This document shows positions 8,315-17,279 of a DNA stretch of 35,155 bases, piece by piece. The first letter of the stretch is position 1, and every line of letters begins with the position of its first letter. Under the pieces are notes generated by a model, which was not told the origin of the DNA, ran no database searches, and saw only the letters and a program-made list of their open reading frames with translations. The position numbers were made by a program, and so were the translations under genes. Origin of the DNA: Bdellovibrionota bacterium (GTDB lineage: Bacteria; Bdellovibrionota; Bacteriovoracia; Bacteriovoracales; Bacteriovoracaceae); assembly GCA_030828105.1 (NCBI GenBank), contig JAURDE010000006.1, positions 1 through 35,155 of the forward strand, given 5' to 3'.

Positions 8315-8653
8315 ATGTCAGGTAAATCAAAAAATGACCTTAGCGGTTTTGAGGAAGTTCTTGATCTCGTTAATGAAAAAAAAAGAGGTCAAAGAGAAGA
8401 AAAAATAGGTGCCGAGTATGATATCCAATCTTTTCTAGAAATGGAAAGGGAACGCCTTGATAAGACCTACTCTTTTTTAAAAGTTGTATCAAAAATATTT
8501 AATCAACATCCCCAAACCGCACCATTGATAAGTAAATCTGAGAATGAGATTAGCGAAAAGGAAAATATTCTTATTAAATCCTTAACTAGTGAAAAATCTT
8601 TTTTTATTCGTAATTTAAATTCACTATTTGATAGTTTTTATCCAAAAAGCTAA
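8315..8653 (+). CDS. Unrecognised small helical protein
   Basis: A 112-aa highly charged protein, probably helical throughout, with a possible coiled coil in residues about 40-95 (MERERLDKTYSFLKVV, SENEISEKENILI). No signal peptide. GAGGATGAG just upstream, inside the end of the preceding gene, can act as the SD for ATG 8315. It follows gene 7797-8309 by 5 nt, suggesting a shared job, perhaps as a complex. Its stop overlaps the convergent 535-aa gene by 4 nt. Function unknown. Confidence 0.58.
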   Translation: MSGKSKNDLSGFEEVLDLVNEKKRGQREEKIGAEYDIQSFLEMERERLDKTYSFLKVVSKIFNQHPQTAPLISKSENEISEKENILIKSLTSEKSFFIRNLNSLFDSFYPKS

Positions 8654-10257
8654 TGTGTATTTAAAACTAAAGGCCCACCAAGAAATTTCACCTTTTCATT
8701 TTGTACATCGTCCAAGCTGTACCCTGATAAATGGAAATCAATTAAGTAACTGATGTAATCTATAGAAAGCTTTAAACTAGATAGCCCAAAAGATTTACAG
8801 AATTCTTTTATTAAAGAGTAAACTGATTTATCCATTACTTTAACTAACAATAACTTATACTCATCTATTGTTACTCCAAGTTTTTTATCCTGTTGCATTT
8901 CTAGTCCACCATTTACATAGTTCGCCAAACAACTCAACATTAAAATCTCAAAGTCAATTTCTTCGACATTATAATTAATATAATATGTATTGATGAGCTC
9001 GCCAGAATTTCTCATTTTTTCAAAGGTACTATAAAAGGCAGCAAAAAACTTACAGAAACCAACAAACTCATTGATATAAAAGCACCATTTCAAATAACTT
9101 TCATAATCGATAACTTCTAAAGAAAGATCATCTAATGTTTTAAAGCTAACAATTCCGTCTACGAGGCAAGATTCATAAAAATTATACCAGTACTCTCCAA
9201 CGAAAGACTTACTGAAATAATCCTCTGAGTTATATTTTTTAAGCTTCGCTTGTTCAATTCTTATCAACGAATTACCAATTAAATAAAGATCCCTAAAGTC
9301 TAAGGATTCAAGTACATTATTCCTCTTAAGTGAAGCGTAATCAAATCCTAACCTAATTCTATTCATGGCACGCAAGTTAACATTTTTGGTAGCGACTTTT
9401 CCCTTCCTTAAACTTTGCTGAAAGGACAATGTCATGTTTAAAGTATTAATAAGCGATAAGTCTAGGAACTCACGACGTGCAGGACATGTGATCGCGTCTA
9501 AGGCCTTTTTTAACTTATCATTTTCAAAAACAACGGGAGAATATCCGTCCTCTTCTTGAAAGCTCGCTTCATTTTTAAGTTTGTTTGGTTTACACCCAAT
9601 AATGAATGAATCAATAAGCCCAATATTCCTTAATGGCGTCTCATATTTAAGAGTATCGTAATAATCTACAAATCCAAAGTCCTCTAGTCTCTTCTTTTTA
9701 GCAAGGTAAGAAACTTCCCTATAACTTGAAAAATCCTCAGCGACAGTCTTAAATATAAAACTATATGCCTTTTCTACTCCCATCTCAGAATATAGGAGAA
9801 AAACCATCTCTTTAACTTCATCAACATAAGCAAATGTGTCATCGTATTCAAATAAGAGTAGGTTATCTTCAGTTAAGAAATAATTATCATGATCCGGATA
9901 TTGTGGATCTTCAATGTCAAAAGTATAAATATTAAATTTAGATTTTAGAAATAATTGAAACTGTTCACTTTGACAAAACTCAATCACCAAATTTGGTTGA
10001 TCATTTTGTAACTCACCATAAGTTTGTATCCAGAACAAGAAGCTTTCAATTGACACCTCATCTTTAACCCAAAGATCTATATCAAGCAAAGCACTCCTTT
10101 GCTCGGGTGATGCTTTTTTAACAAGTGACAAGGTAGAATGTATATCACTTGATTTAACCGCTAGATAGAGAGGTGACAACGGAAGTCTTTGCACTTGTTC
10201 AGGGCCAAGGGTCATCGACTGCTCTTTTGAAATATCGTATGTTGTAAGTTTATTCAT
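8650..10257 (-). CDS. Large DUF6178-like protein
   Basis: A 535-aa soluble protein without signal peptide. The N-terminal third has features I associate with DUF6178 proteins: a helical repeat region with ASPEQRSALLDIDLW, then YFLTEDN, and KKKRLEDFGFVDYYD near residue 190. The rest is helical with many aromatic residues. The function of this family is unknown. The assignment rests on remembered family pattern and needs a profile search. ATG 10257 has no obvious SD; the 107-nt spacer upstream is AT-rich with two GGCC sites and nothing else I can name. It lies convergent to the 7797-8653 pair with a 4-nt overlap. Confidence 0.65.
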   Translation of the reverse strand: MNKLTTYDISKEQSMTLGPEQVQRLPLSPLYLAVKSSDIHSTLSLVKKASPEQRSALLDIDLWVKDEVSIESFLFWIQTYGELQNDQPNLVIEFCQSEQFQLFLKSKFNIYTFDIEDPQYPDHDNYFLTEDNLLLFEYDDTFAYVDEVKEMVFLLYSEMGVEKAYSFIFKTVAEDFSSYREVSYLAKKKRLEDFGFVDYYDTLKYETPLRNIGLIDSFIIGCKPNKLKNEASFQEEDGYSPVVFENDKLKKALDAITCPARREFLDLSLINTLNMTLSFQQSLRKGKVATKNVNLRAMNRIRLGFDYASLKRNNVLESLDFRDLYLIGNSLIRIEQAKLKKYNSEDYFSKSFVGEYWYNFYESCLVDGIVSFKTLDDLSLEVIDYESYLKWCFYINEFVGFCKFFAAFYSTFEKMRNSGELINTYYINYNVEEIDFEILMLSCLANYVNGGLEMQQDKKLGVTIDEYKLLLVKVMDKSVYSLIKEFCKSFGLSSLKLSIDYISYLIDFHLSGYSLDDVQNEKVKFLGGPLVLNTH

Positions 10258-10364
10258 AGAATGGTTTAAATAGCCAAAAACACATGAAATTTAAAGGGCC
10301 TAGGAAAATAATATACAAGGCCAACTACCTGATATTTGTAGACTAATGACAAAAGACCTTAATT

Positions 10365-11039
10365 TTACAGGAAATTTGACTCAAAGAATGTCTCTTCTTT
10401 ATTCTTTAGGATATCTAGGACTTCATTAATGTTTCTTTGATTTGGATTTAACCACGAGTCCAAAAATTTTTCACTAAGGAAAATAGGACAGCGGTCATGG
10501 CCCTTCTCTAAGATTTCTTTTGGTGGATCGTCCGTTATGATAGCAAATGACGTAATTGAATATTGTTTTTTCGAATCTTGCCAATGATCATAAAGACAGG
10601 GGGCCCACATAATATCTCTGTTTTTAGGAAAGAATGAGATTAACTTTTTTTTACCATCTACATCTACCCACTCATAAAACTTGGTAAAAGGAAATAGACC
10701 GTGATTTCTGCCAATAAGAGACTTCCACGTTTTACGTGTTGTTAAAGAGTCATATCGTGCATTAAATAAATTATACTTTGAGGGAACCTCTTTTTCAGCA
10801 TAATGTGGCATAACCCTATATCTCATTGGAGTAATAAACCTTTCATTTTTGCTATTGTTCAAAATAATAGGAGCAAAATAATTAGGATATACTCTATTGT
10901 CTTGACTAGGAGTTTTATACACATCAGGCATTTTTCTTTTCATGCTATCGAGATCATAAAAGGCTTTCTTATCAACTGTTGCTTTAAATATATCTGAAAG
11001 TTTCTTGAAATCTCTACTAACTTCAACGGAAAAACACAT
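10365..11039 (-). CDS. SRAP / HMCES-YedK family protein (abasic-site shield)
   Basis: SRAP-domain proteins crosslink covalently to abasic sites in single-stranded DNA through the cysteine exposed when Met1 is removed, protecting replication forks. Here C2 follows the start (MCFSV), and the other conserved residues are present: N93 in FNARYD, E123 in FYEW and H181 in GHDRCPIF. Length (224 aa) is typical. I place the start at 11039 because only this exposes Cys2; a frame extension to 11051 would bury it. The gene overlaps the stop of the upstream oxidoreductase gene by 1 nt (TAATG), implying coupled translation. The N-terminal sequence CFSV replaces the more usual CGR/CGRF. Confidence 0.92.
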   Translation of the reverse strand: MCFSVEVSRDFKKLSDIFKATVDKKAFYDLDSMKRKMPDVYKTPSQDNRVYPNYFAPIILNNSKNERFITPMRYRVMPHYAEKEVPSKYNLFNARYDSLTTRKTWKSLIGRNHGLFPFTKFYEWVDVDGKKKLISFFPKNRDIMWAPCLYDHWQDSKKQYSITSFAIITDDPPKEILEKGHDRCPIFLSEKFLDSWLNPNQRNINEVLDILKNKEETFFESNFL

Positions 11040-12010
11040 TAATCTCTCCAACTAATCAAAACTTTTCCCGTGGACTTCTTTTGCTCAATATACCTTTGTG
11101 CCTTACCAATTTCACTGGCCTTAAAAATGATAACTTCAGGGGCCTTGATATCAAAAGTAGTAAGTTTACTCAGTGCCTGCTGAATAATTTCTGGAGTAGA
11201 AAATAAATTTAAAACGTTAAGACCAAAAACACCCTTATTTTGATTAATCAACCTTACAACCCAAAACCAAGGCATCGTTAAAAGAGTTTTCCACTTATTA
11301 AAAAAAGAAGCATTTAAGGCATTTGATATGCCGATAGAAATTAAACGACCATTAGGTTTGAGCCGCTTAAAGTCTTGCTTTAGAGTGCCTCCCCCTCTCG
11401 AGTTTAAAATTATATCAAATTTACGATTACCTAATTCTGTTGGAAGAAGAATCGTTTTTCCTTTCTGCTTGAAGTATTCTTTTTTATTAGGAGAGCTCGT
11501 CAATCCAATAACGTCTACATTCTTTTTCTTTAGTATTTCATAGGATAAAAAGCCTAGTGCCCCCGTTGCACAATCAATAAGGATTTCATCTCCCTCTCTC
11601 GCCCTTGCTTGCTCAATAAAAACCATATAACTCGTTAAATAACTAACTAGAATTGAGGCTCCCTCAGCAAGAGAGAAATGATTAGGTAAGGGTATGACCT
11701 GTTCCTCAGGAAGGGTTATTTCAGAGCAATACCCGTTGAATAACGTACCCCCAATAACCTTCTCACCCACATTATATTTTGAGTCCTTTCCAACTGCAGT
11801 AATAATACCTGAGATTTCATAACCTGGAGTAAATGGAAAAGCAGGAGCATCTTGATAAAGTCCTTGGCGCATCAAGCAATCTGCAAAGTTTACTCCCGAG
11901 TAGTATACTTCAATTTTTACCTCTTTAGGCCTTGGATCAGGACATTGAAATTCCTGTGTTTTGAAAACCTCATAACTCCCTTTGTTAGGAAGAACTATTC
12001 TATGCCCCAT
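11039..12010 (-). CDS. Zinc-independent quinone oxidoreductase-like MDR enzyme (VAT1-like)
   Basis: A 323-aa medium-chain dehydrogenase/reductase. The N-terminal GroES-like domain shows SGVNFADCLMRQGLY and PFTPGYEISGII, typical of quinone oxidoreductase / VAT1-type enzymes, and it lacks the catalytic zinc ligands of alcohol dehydrogenases. The Rossmann part has ATGALGFLSYEIL near 148-160 and FDIILNSRGGG near 200 for NAD(P)H. Substrate unknown; quinones or conjugated aldehydes are usual. GAGGG lies 3-4 nt before ATG 12010. It is co-directional and coupled with the SRAP gene, and divergent from the desaturase, which starts 81 nt away. Confidence 0.88.
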   Translation of the reverse strand: MGHRIVLPNKGSYEVFKTQEFQCPDPRPKEVKIEVYYSGVNFADCLMRQGLYQDAPAFPFTPGYEISGIITAVGKDSKYNVGEKVIGGTLFNGYCSEITLPEEQVIPLPNHFSLAEGASILVSYLTSYMVFIEQARAREGDEILIDCATGALGFLSYEILKKKNVDVIGLTSSPNKKEYFKQKGKTILLPTELGNRKFDIILNSRGGGTLKQDFKRLKPNGRLISIGISNALNASFFNKWKTLLTMPWFWVVRLINQNKGVFGLNVLNLFSTPEIIQQALSKLTTFDIKAPEVIIFKASEIGKAQRYIEQKKSTGKVLISWRD

Positions 12011-12091
12011 TTTCCCTCAAATTCATTTGATTTAATGACACCGCTTTTATATCATGCCCAGCTTAAAACACAAAAGCTAAAGGTCTATTTG

Positions 12092-13054
12092 GTGAAAAGT
12101 GATTATACTTATACTCAAAATGAAAATCCACACATAGCCCGAGGTAGAGAGATATTAAAAAAATACCCTGAGGTAAGAAAATTTATAGGACATTATCCTC
12201 TATCAGGCCTTTATATTACCCTCCTCGTATTATTTCAGTTTACCTTAGGTTATTTTCTAAAGGATCAATCTATTTGGTTATCAATAATAATGGCCTACCT
12301 ATTAGGTGCCATTATCTCTCACTCCTTATTTGTTATGATCCACGAAGCTTGTCATAATCTTATTTTTAAAAAAACATGGGCGAATAATCTCATGGGACTC
12401 CTTTGTAATATTGGTCAAGGCTTTCCAAGTTACTTTGGGTTTAAAACTTTTCACCTTATGCACCACACTAATTTAAATGAATACGATTATGACGCTGATC
12501 TGGCCTTTCACTGGGAAGCAAAGTTAGTAAAAAACAAGTCGTGGAGAAAGGTTTTTTGGCTTATTGCCTTTTGCTTTATTGAGGCGATTAGGCCTGCCAA
12601 ACTTAAAGATAGTAAGGTTATTGATGGCCCCAGTATATTTAATATTGTGTTAATTGTTTGCACCAATGTTCTGATCTACAATTTTCTAGGGCCAAATGCC
12701 TTTTATTATGTTTTCTTCTCAACATTTTTTGGCGTCGGACTACATCCAGTCGGTGGTAGATGGATTCAAGAGCATTACACATTCAAAAAAGGTCAAGAGA
12801 CATATTCTTATTATGGATTAGGAAATAAGGTGGCCTTTAATATCGGCTACCATAACGAACATCATGATATTATGACTATTCCATGGGTTTATTTACCTAA
12901 ACTTAAGGCCTTGGCGCCGGAATACTACAATCATTTGATGGCCCATAGGTCTTGGACAAAAGTCTTAATGGCCTTTCTTTTCAATAAAAACTTTGACTTA
13001 TACAGCAGGATTGTAAGAAATAGGCCATCTGGACCGATTAAGGCCACGCCATAG
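12092..13054 (+). CDS. DES1-like sphingolipid (dihydroceramide) delta-4 desaturase
   Basis: A membrane di-iron desaturase closely resembling animal and fungal dihydroceramide delta-4 desaturase (DEGS1/DES1). It has all three histidine boxes, H84-x3-H88 (HEACH), H121-x2-HH (HLMHH) and H254-x2-HH (HNEHH), and DES1-specific stretches: REILKKYPEV near 19-28, GLHPVGG near 216-222, EHYTFKKGQETYSYYG near 227-242 and LAPEYYNHL near 274-282. Four or so membrane segments lie between. A GTG start at 12092 with AAAGG 8 nt upstream gives 320 aa and aligns with the DES1 N terminus (about 323 aa); the same AAAGGTCTATTTG context precedes the GTG start at 34829. In-frame ATGs at 12035 and 12002 are alternatives; the second would run into the divergent gene. 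It would introduce the 4,5-trans double bond into a ceramide-type lipid. Confidence 0.88.
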   Translation: MKSDYTYTQNENPHIARGREILKKYPEVRKFIGHYPLSGLYITLLVLFQFTLGYFLKDQSIWLSIIMAYLLGAIISHSLFVMIHEACHNLIFKKTWANNLMGLLCNIGQGFPSYFGFKTFHLMHHTNLNEYDYDADLAFHWEAKLVKNKSWRKVFWLIAFCFIEAIRPAKLKDSKVIDGPSIFNIVLIVCTNVLIYNFLGPNAFYYVFFSTFFGVGLHPVGGRWIQEHYTFKKGQETYSYYGLGNKVAFNIGYHNEHHDIMTIPWVYLPKLKALAPEYYNHLMAHRSWTKVLMAFLFNKNFDLYSRIVRNRPSGPIKATP

Positions 13055-13138
13055 AAAATTTAAATGACTCTACCTTTTTGATTCCCAATATCTCCATTAT
13101 CGTGTATTAACCTCTAAAATTTGCGGGGTTAGTGTGCA

Positions 13139-15064
13139 GTGGAAGATAATATTGAGTCGTCCATAGATGATAGAATTGAAAATATTTACCACATCAAAAG
13201 ATGGGGTGAAGGCTATTTTAATGTCACTTCAAAGGGCACACTTGGAGTTCTACCTAGTAAAGACCCCAATGGCCCTTGTATAGACATTCAAAGTGTTCTT
13301 CAAGAAATCAAGCAAAAAAATATTCAGATACCTGTCGTTATCAGATTTCATGATATTCTCAGGTCACGGGTCAAAATATTAAATGAAAGCTTTAATCAAA
13401 AAATAAAAGAGGCCAATTATAAAGGTCATTATGTTGGAGTTTACCCTATTAAGGTAAACCAAATGAGAGAGGTCGTAGAAGAAGTCTTAGATGCTGGACA
13501 TGAGTATCGATTTGGACTTGAGGCAGGTTCAAAGCCCGAACTGCTATCTGTTTTGGCCTTAAATGATAACCCAGAGTCTCTTATTATCCTGAATGGCTAC
13601 AAAGACAAAGATTATTTAAGACTCGCACTGCTTGGTCGAAAGTTAGATAAGAAAACCATCGTTGTTATAGAAAAATTCAGTGAATTAACTGATCTCATCG
13701 ATATTAGCAAAGAAATGAATGTAAAACCGTTAATAGGTTTCAGAACAAAGACCACTGTTAGAGGTAGTGGTAAATGGTCTGAATCAGGTGGTGAAAAGGC
13801 AAAGTTCGGACTCTCAATATCTGAGGTTATTAATGGCTTTGAGCTCCTAAAAAAAGAAGATATGCTTGATTGTCTTGAGCTCATCCACTTTCATATAGGA
13901 AGCCAAATAACCAATATTAGAACAGTCAAAGACTCTGTTACTGAAGGAGCGAGAGTTTATTGTGAACTCTACAAGATGGGGGCCCAACTTAAATATATTG
14001 ATGTAGGTGGTGGACTAGGTGTCGACTATGATGGTTCCCAGTCAACAAATGACTCCTCCAGAAACTATGATACTGATATATACGCATCTGATATTATCTA
14101 TTCTATAATGCAAATATGTGATCTAGAAAAAATACCTCACCCAGATATTGTTTCCGAGTCTGGTAGAGCCATAACTGCACACCATAGCTGCGTTGTCGTT
14201 GAGGTGATTGATAAAATTGATAGTACAGAAGTTGAGTACCCTGGTGCTTTTCAAGTAAGTGATAAAGAACATATCCTTGTTAAAAATATCAGAACAATTC
14301 TCGAATTCATAAATGAGGAAAATATTCAAGAAAGCTTTAGTGATGCTCTTGCCATTAAAAATGATACTGAAAATGCATTTAAGCTAGGGGTCCTTTCCAT
14401 ACGCGAAAAGGCAACCATTGAAACAATTTTCTGGAAGATTTGTAAAGCTCTCAAAGAGAAAGTTAAAAAAATGAATTTTATACCTGAGGATTTTGAAAAC
14501 TTCAGTGATAAACTCTCTTCACAATATCTTTGTAATTTTTCTGTTTTCCAATCTCTTCCGGATACATGGGCCATAGATCAACTCTTGCCTATAGTTCCTC
14601 TTTCAAAGTTAAATCAAATACCGCAAGAGAAATGTACGCTCGTTGATATCACTTGTGACTCGGATGGAAAGATTGATAACTTTATAAACTTAGGTGACAC
14701 AAAAAGAACATTACCACTCCACAACTTCACTAAAGATGAAAATTACTACTTAGGTTTTTTCCTTACTGGTGCCTATCAAGATGTTATGGGGGATATGCAT
14801 AATTTATTTGGAAGAGTTAATGAGGTTCATGTCTTTCTAGACGATGACTCAGAGGATAATTTTTATATTGAAGAAGTCATACCTGGCTCTAGTGCAAGAT
14901 ATGTACTCTCTCAAATGCAATACAACCCTGACCACCTATGTTATACAATCAAAAAGGCGATTGATAAGAAGGTTGCCAGTAAAAGCATAACGCCTCGTGA
15001 CGGAGTGCGCCTTATAGATTTTTATGAAGATTGTCTTAATGGGTATCCCTACCTCAAAAAATAG
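13139..15064 (+). CDS. speA: Biosynthetic arginine decarboxylase
   Basis: A PLP enzyme that converts arginine to agmatine, the first step of the arginine route to putrescine and other polyamines. The 641-aa length fits SpeA (about 630-660). Visible marks: N-terminal WGEGYFNV near 22, the PLP lysine K105 in GVYPIKVNQ, GLEAGSKPEL near 125, HFHIGSQ near 250, the glycine-rich DVGGGLGVDYDG near 287 and SESGRAITAHHS near 340; DMHNLFGRVNE near 555 belongs to the C-terminal beta domain. It starts with GTG at 13139; upstream GCGGGG is a poor SD at long distance, so the start is the least certain part. The amino-acid permease gene follows after 43 nt, which suggests a common role in arginine or polyamine metabolism. 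Confidence 0.95.
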   Translation: MEDNIESSIDDRIENIYHIKRWGEGYFNVTSKGTLGVLPSKDPNGPCIDIQSVLQEIKQKNIQIPVVIRFHDILRSRVKILNESFNQKIKEANYKGHYVGVYPIKVNQMREVVEEVLDAGHEYRFGLEAGSKPELLSVLALNDNPESLIILNGYKDKDYLRLALLGRKLDKKTIVVIEKFSELTDLIDISKEMNVKPLIGFRTKTTVRGSGKWSESGGEKAKFGLSISEVINGFELLKKEDMLDCLELIHFHIGSQITNIRTVKDSVTEGARVYCELYKMGAQLKYIDVGGGLGVDYDGSQSTNDSSRNYDTDIYASDIIYSIMQICDLEKIPHPDIVSESGRAITAHHSCVVVEVIDKIDSTEVEYPGAFQVSDKEHILVKNIRTILEFINEENIQESFSDALAIKNDTENAFKLGVLSIREKATIETIFWKICKALKEKVKKMNFIPEDFENFSDKLSSQYLCNFSVFQSLPDTWAIDQLLPIVPLSKLNQIPQEKCTLVDITCDSDGKIDNFINLGDTKRTLPLHNFTKDENYYLGFFLTGAYQDVMGDMHNLFGRVNEVHVFLDDDSEDNFYIEEVIPGSSARYVLSQMQYNPDHLCYTIKKAIDKKVASKSITPRDGVRLIDFYEDCLNGYPYLKK

Positions 15065-15079
15065 GTTTAGACATTTTCA

Positions 15080-15101
15080 ACGTCAGTTCTTAAGATGACG
15101 T
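15080..15101. promoter_or_regulatory. Dyad ACGTCA...TGACGT in the speA-permease spacer
   Basis: A perfect 6-bp inverted repeat with a 10-nt spacer that itself contains the palindrome TCTTAAGA. It lies just before ATG 15108, which lacks an SD. It could be an operator, or an RNA hairpin controlling translation of the permease. It is not followed by a T-run, so it is not a standard terminator. Confidence 0.3.
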
Positions 15102-15107
15102 CATATA

Positions 15108-17279
15108 ATGAAAGAAATTAAACATAAATTAGGCCTTTGGCCTATCATATCAATTAGTATTGGATCGATGCTCGGAAGTGGTATATTTGTACTTCCCGGC
15201 ATCGCATTTAGTTTAACTGGGCCCTCTACATACCTCGCTTACCTTCTTTCTGCCCTTCTTGTATTACCTGCGGCCTTATCTAAATCTGAGTTGGCCACGG
15301 CCATGCCTACCTCGGGGGGTACATACATTTACTTAGAAAGGACCTTTGGCCCTTTAACAGGAACCGTTGCTGGAATAGGGCTTTGGCTTTCGGTTCTTCT
15401 CAAAAGTGCATTTGCTCTTATAGGTTTTGGGGCATACCTTTCTGTGTTTACTAATGTAGACCTCACCACGGCCTCTCTTTTTATTCTTGTTGTTCTCGTA
15501 TTTCTCAATATTTTAGGTATTGGAAAAGTAAGTAAAGTTCTTATGTTTGTCGTACTTACCTGCATAATTGGTTTATTACTCCTTACAGGTAAGGCCTCAT
15601 TCACTCATTCATTCGAAAACTTTCAAAACTTTTTACCTCATGGTTTTTCGGGGCTTTTTGCTGCCACTGGATTAGTTTTTGTTTCTTTTGCAGGAGTAAC
15701 AAAAGTTGCAGCAATTGCTGATGAAATTCATGAGCCTGAAAAAAACCTTCCGAAGGGAATTCTTATCTCATTACTAATCGTAAGTGTTCTATACGCCCTT
15801 ATAAACTTTTTTCTTGCTGGTCAGTTTACAATGGGAGAACTCAGTGGAAACCTTCGTCCCATTTATGACTTTGCAGTTAAAGTTGGTGGCCCAATTATAG
15901 GGTATCTTTTTGCGGGACTGGCCATTCTTACAATGAGTTCAATGGCCAATGCAGGAATTTTGGCCGCATCCCGTTTTCCTTTTGCTATGAGCCGAGACCA
16001 TCTCTTACCAAGTTTTCTTGGTAAACTTGGACAAAAGTCACTTACTCCTATTGCTAGTATTGTGGCCTCCGGTATTGTAGTTGCTATTTCAATTTTAAGC
16101 CTGGACGTACCTTCTATAGCAAAGTTGGCCTCTGCCTTCATGCTCATTATTTATATAGCAGAAAACATAGCTGTTATCGTTTTACGTGAGTCACGTGTTC
16201 AGTGGTATAAGCCAGGTTTTAAAAGTCCTTTTTATCCATGGGTTCAAATTTTAGGAATATTTGGTCTCTTATATATTTTAGTTTCTATGAAGCTTGTTGG
16301 ACTCTATGCTATTTTGGTTATTTCTTTACCGAGCGTTATCCTTTACCTTCTATATGCAAGAACAAGGGTCAATCGAAGAGGTGTTGTTGGAATTAGAGGA
16401 GCACGAAAAGACTTATTTGAAGAGGCGCCTCAAAGTATTACACTTCCTCACCATTATGAGCAGGTGGACTTTAGTAAAAAGGTAAATATTATTGTCACTC
16501 TATTTGGTAGAGAAAGATCACCCGAAACGTTAGTTGAAGTTGGTGCAGCTTTGGTTGGTCGCTTAGAAATGGAGGTTGCTCATTTAATTGAAGTTCCTGA
16601 GCAAACAGTTGTAAGGGATCTTAGAGAAGAGTTTACGATCGTACGTTCCTTAAGGCGAAGATTAGAGGCCATGGAATCTAACCTTGATATAAAACTACGT
16701 TATGACCCGATTGTTTCTCACGATATCTTAAAAAATGTTCATGAAATAAGCTCTCGTCTTGATTGTCACTGGCTACTTACTGAGTGGGGAGGTAGAACAA
16801 CTGGTGCATTTACCATAAACAATCCTATTGCCTGGCTAAAGGACCATCTTTCTTGCTCCATAGCCGTTTTTAGAGATGCTGGAGTTAGGAACTTTAAAAA
16901 AATTATGGTTGTTGTTCAGGATATAGGAACAGAGAATGTCGTTCTTTCTGTTGCCAACCATTTATCTAATGTCTTTAATGCTCAATGTACGTTAATCCGC
17001 TATATTCCAAATAAAGAAAGTGAAGAAAATGTTCAAAGAGAGAGGCTTGCTTTATTTGATACCTCAAAGAAACTTAAATTCCCTGCCAATGTTCTCATTC
17101 TCAGGGGTGATGATAAAATTAAGAGTTTGGTATCTGTAACTGCTGAATATGATTTATTATTATATTCTGATTTTAGACCTAACACTTATATTGATAAGGT
17201 ATTTGGAAGCCGCTTCGATAAGCTAACCTCTAAGGCCGCATGTAGCGTGCTGAGCATTCAAAAGTACGTTCCTCATTAA
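15108..17279 (+). CDS. APC-family amino-acid/polyamine permease with two C-terminal universal-stress domains
   Basis: A 723-aa inner-membrane transporter. Residues about 8-420 form an APC-fold permease with roughly 12 membrane segments; the first has the family signature SIGSMLGSGIFVLPG. Other marks are MPTSGGTYIYLERTFG near 65-80 and FVSFAGVTKVAAIADE near 190-206. Residues about 450-723 are soluble and look like two tandem universal stress protein (USP)-like domains, ending with GSRFDKLTSKAACSVL, the usual USP close. These probably sense nucleotide or energy state. Substrate cannot be read directly; position behind speA suggests arginine, agmatine or another polyamine. No SD is seen at ATG 15108, and a dyad lies just upstream. 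The stop overlaps the convergent gene by 4 nt. Confidence 0.9.
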   Translation: MKEIKHKLGLWPIISISIGSMLGSGIFVLPGIAFSLTGPSTYLAYLLSALLVLPAALSKSELATAMPTSGGTYIYLERTFGPLTGTVAGIGLWLSVLLKSAFALIGFGAYLSVFTNVDLTTASLFILVVLVFLNILGIGKVSKVLMFVVLTCIIGLLLLTGKASFTHSFENFQNFLPHGFSGLFAATGLVFVSFAGVTKVAAIADEIHEPEKNLPKGILISLLIVSVLYALINFFLAGQFTMGELSGNLRPIYDFAVKVGGPIIGYLFAGLAILTMSSMANAGILAASRFPFAMSRDHLLPSFLGKLGQKSLTPIASIVASGIVVAISILSLDVPSIAKLASAFMLIIYIAENIAVIVLRESRVQWYKPGFKSPFYPWVQILGIFGLLYILVSMKLVGLYAILVISLPSVILYLLYARTRVNRRGVVGIRGARKDLFEEAPQSITLPHHYEQVDFSKKVNIIVTLFGRERSPETLVEVGAALVGRLEMEVAHLIEVPEQTVVRDLREEFTIVRSLRRRLEAMESNLDIKLRYDPIVSHDILKNVHEISSRLDCHWLLTEWGGRTTGAFTINNPIAWLKDHLSCSIAVFRDAGVRNFKKIMVVVQDIGTENVVLSVANHLSNVFNAQCTLIRYIPNKESEENVQRERLALFDTSKKLKFPANVLILRGDDKIKSLVSVTAEYDLLLYSDFRPNTYIDKVFGSRFDKLTSKAACSVLSIQKYVPH

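Noticed and set aside
11852-12091. Upstream extension of the desaturase frame, including ATGs at 12002 and 12035
   Set aside because: Most of it is antisense to the divergent oxidoreductase gene; GTG 12092 has an SD and matches the DES1 N terminus and length. ATG 12035 cannot be fully excluded.
15863-16147. 94-aa reverse frame inside the APC permease
   Set aside because: A shadow of membrane-segment coding; no start signal and no family pattern.
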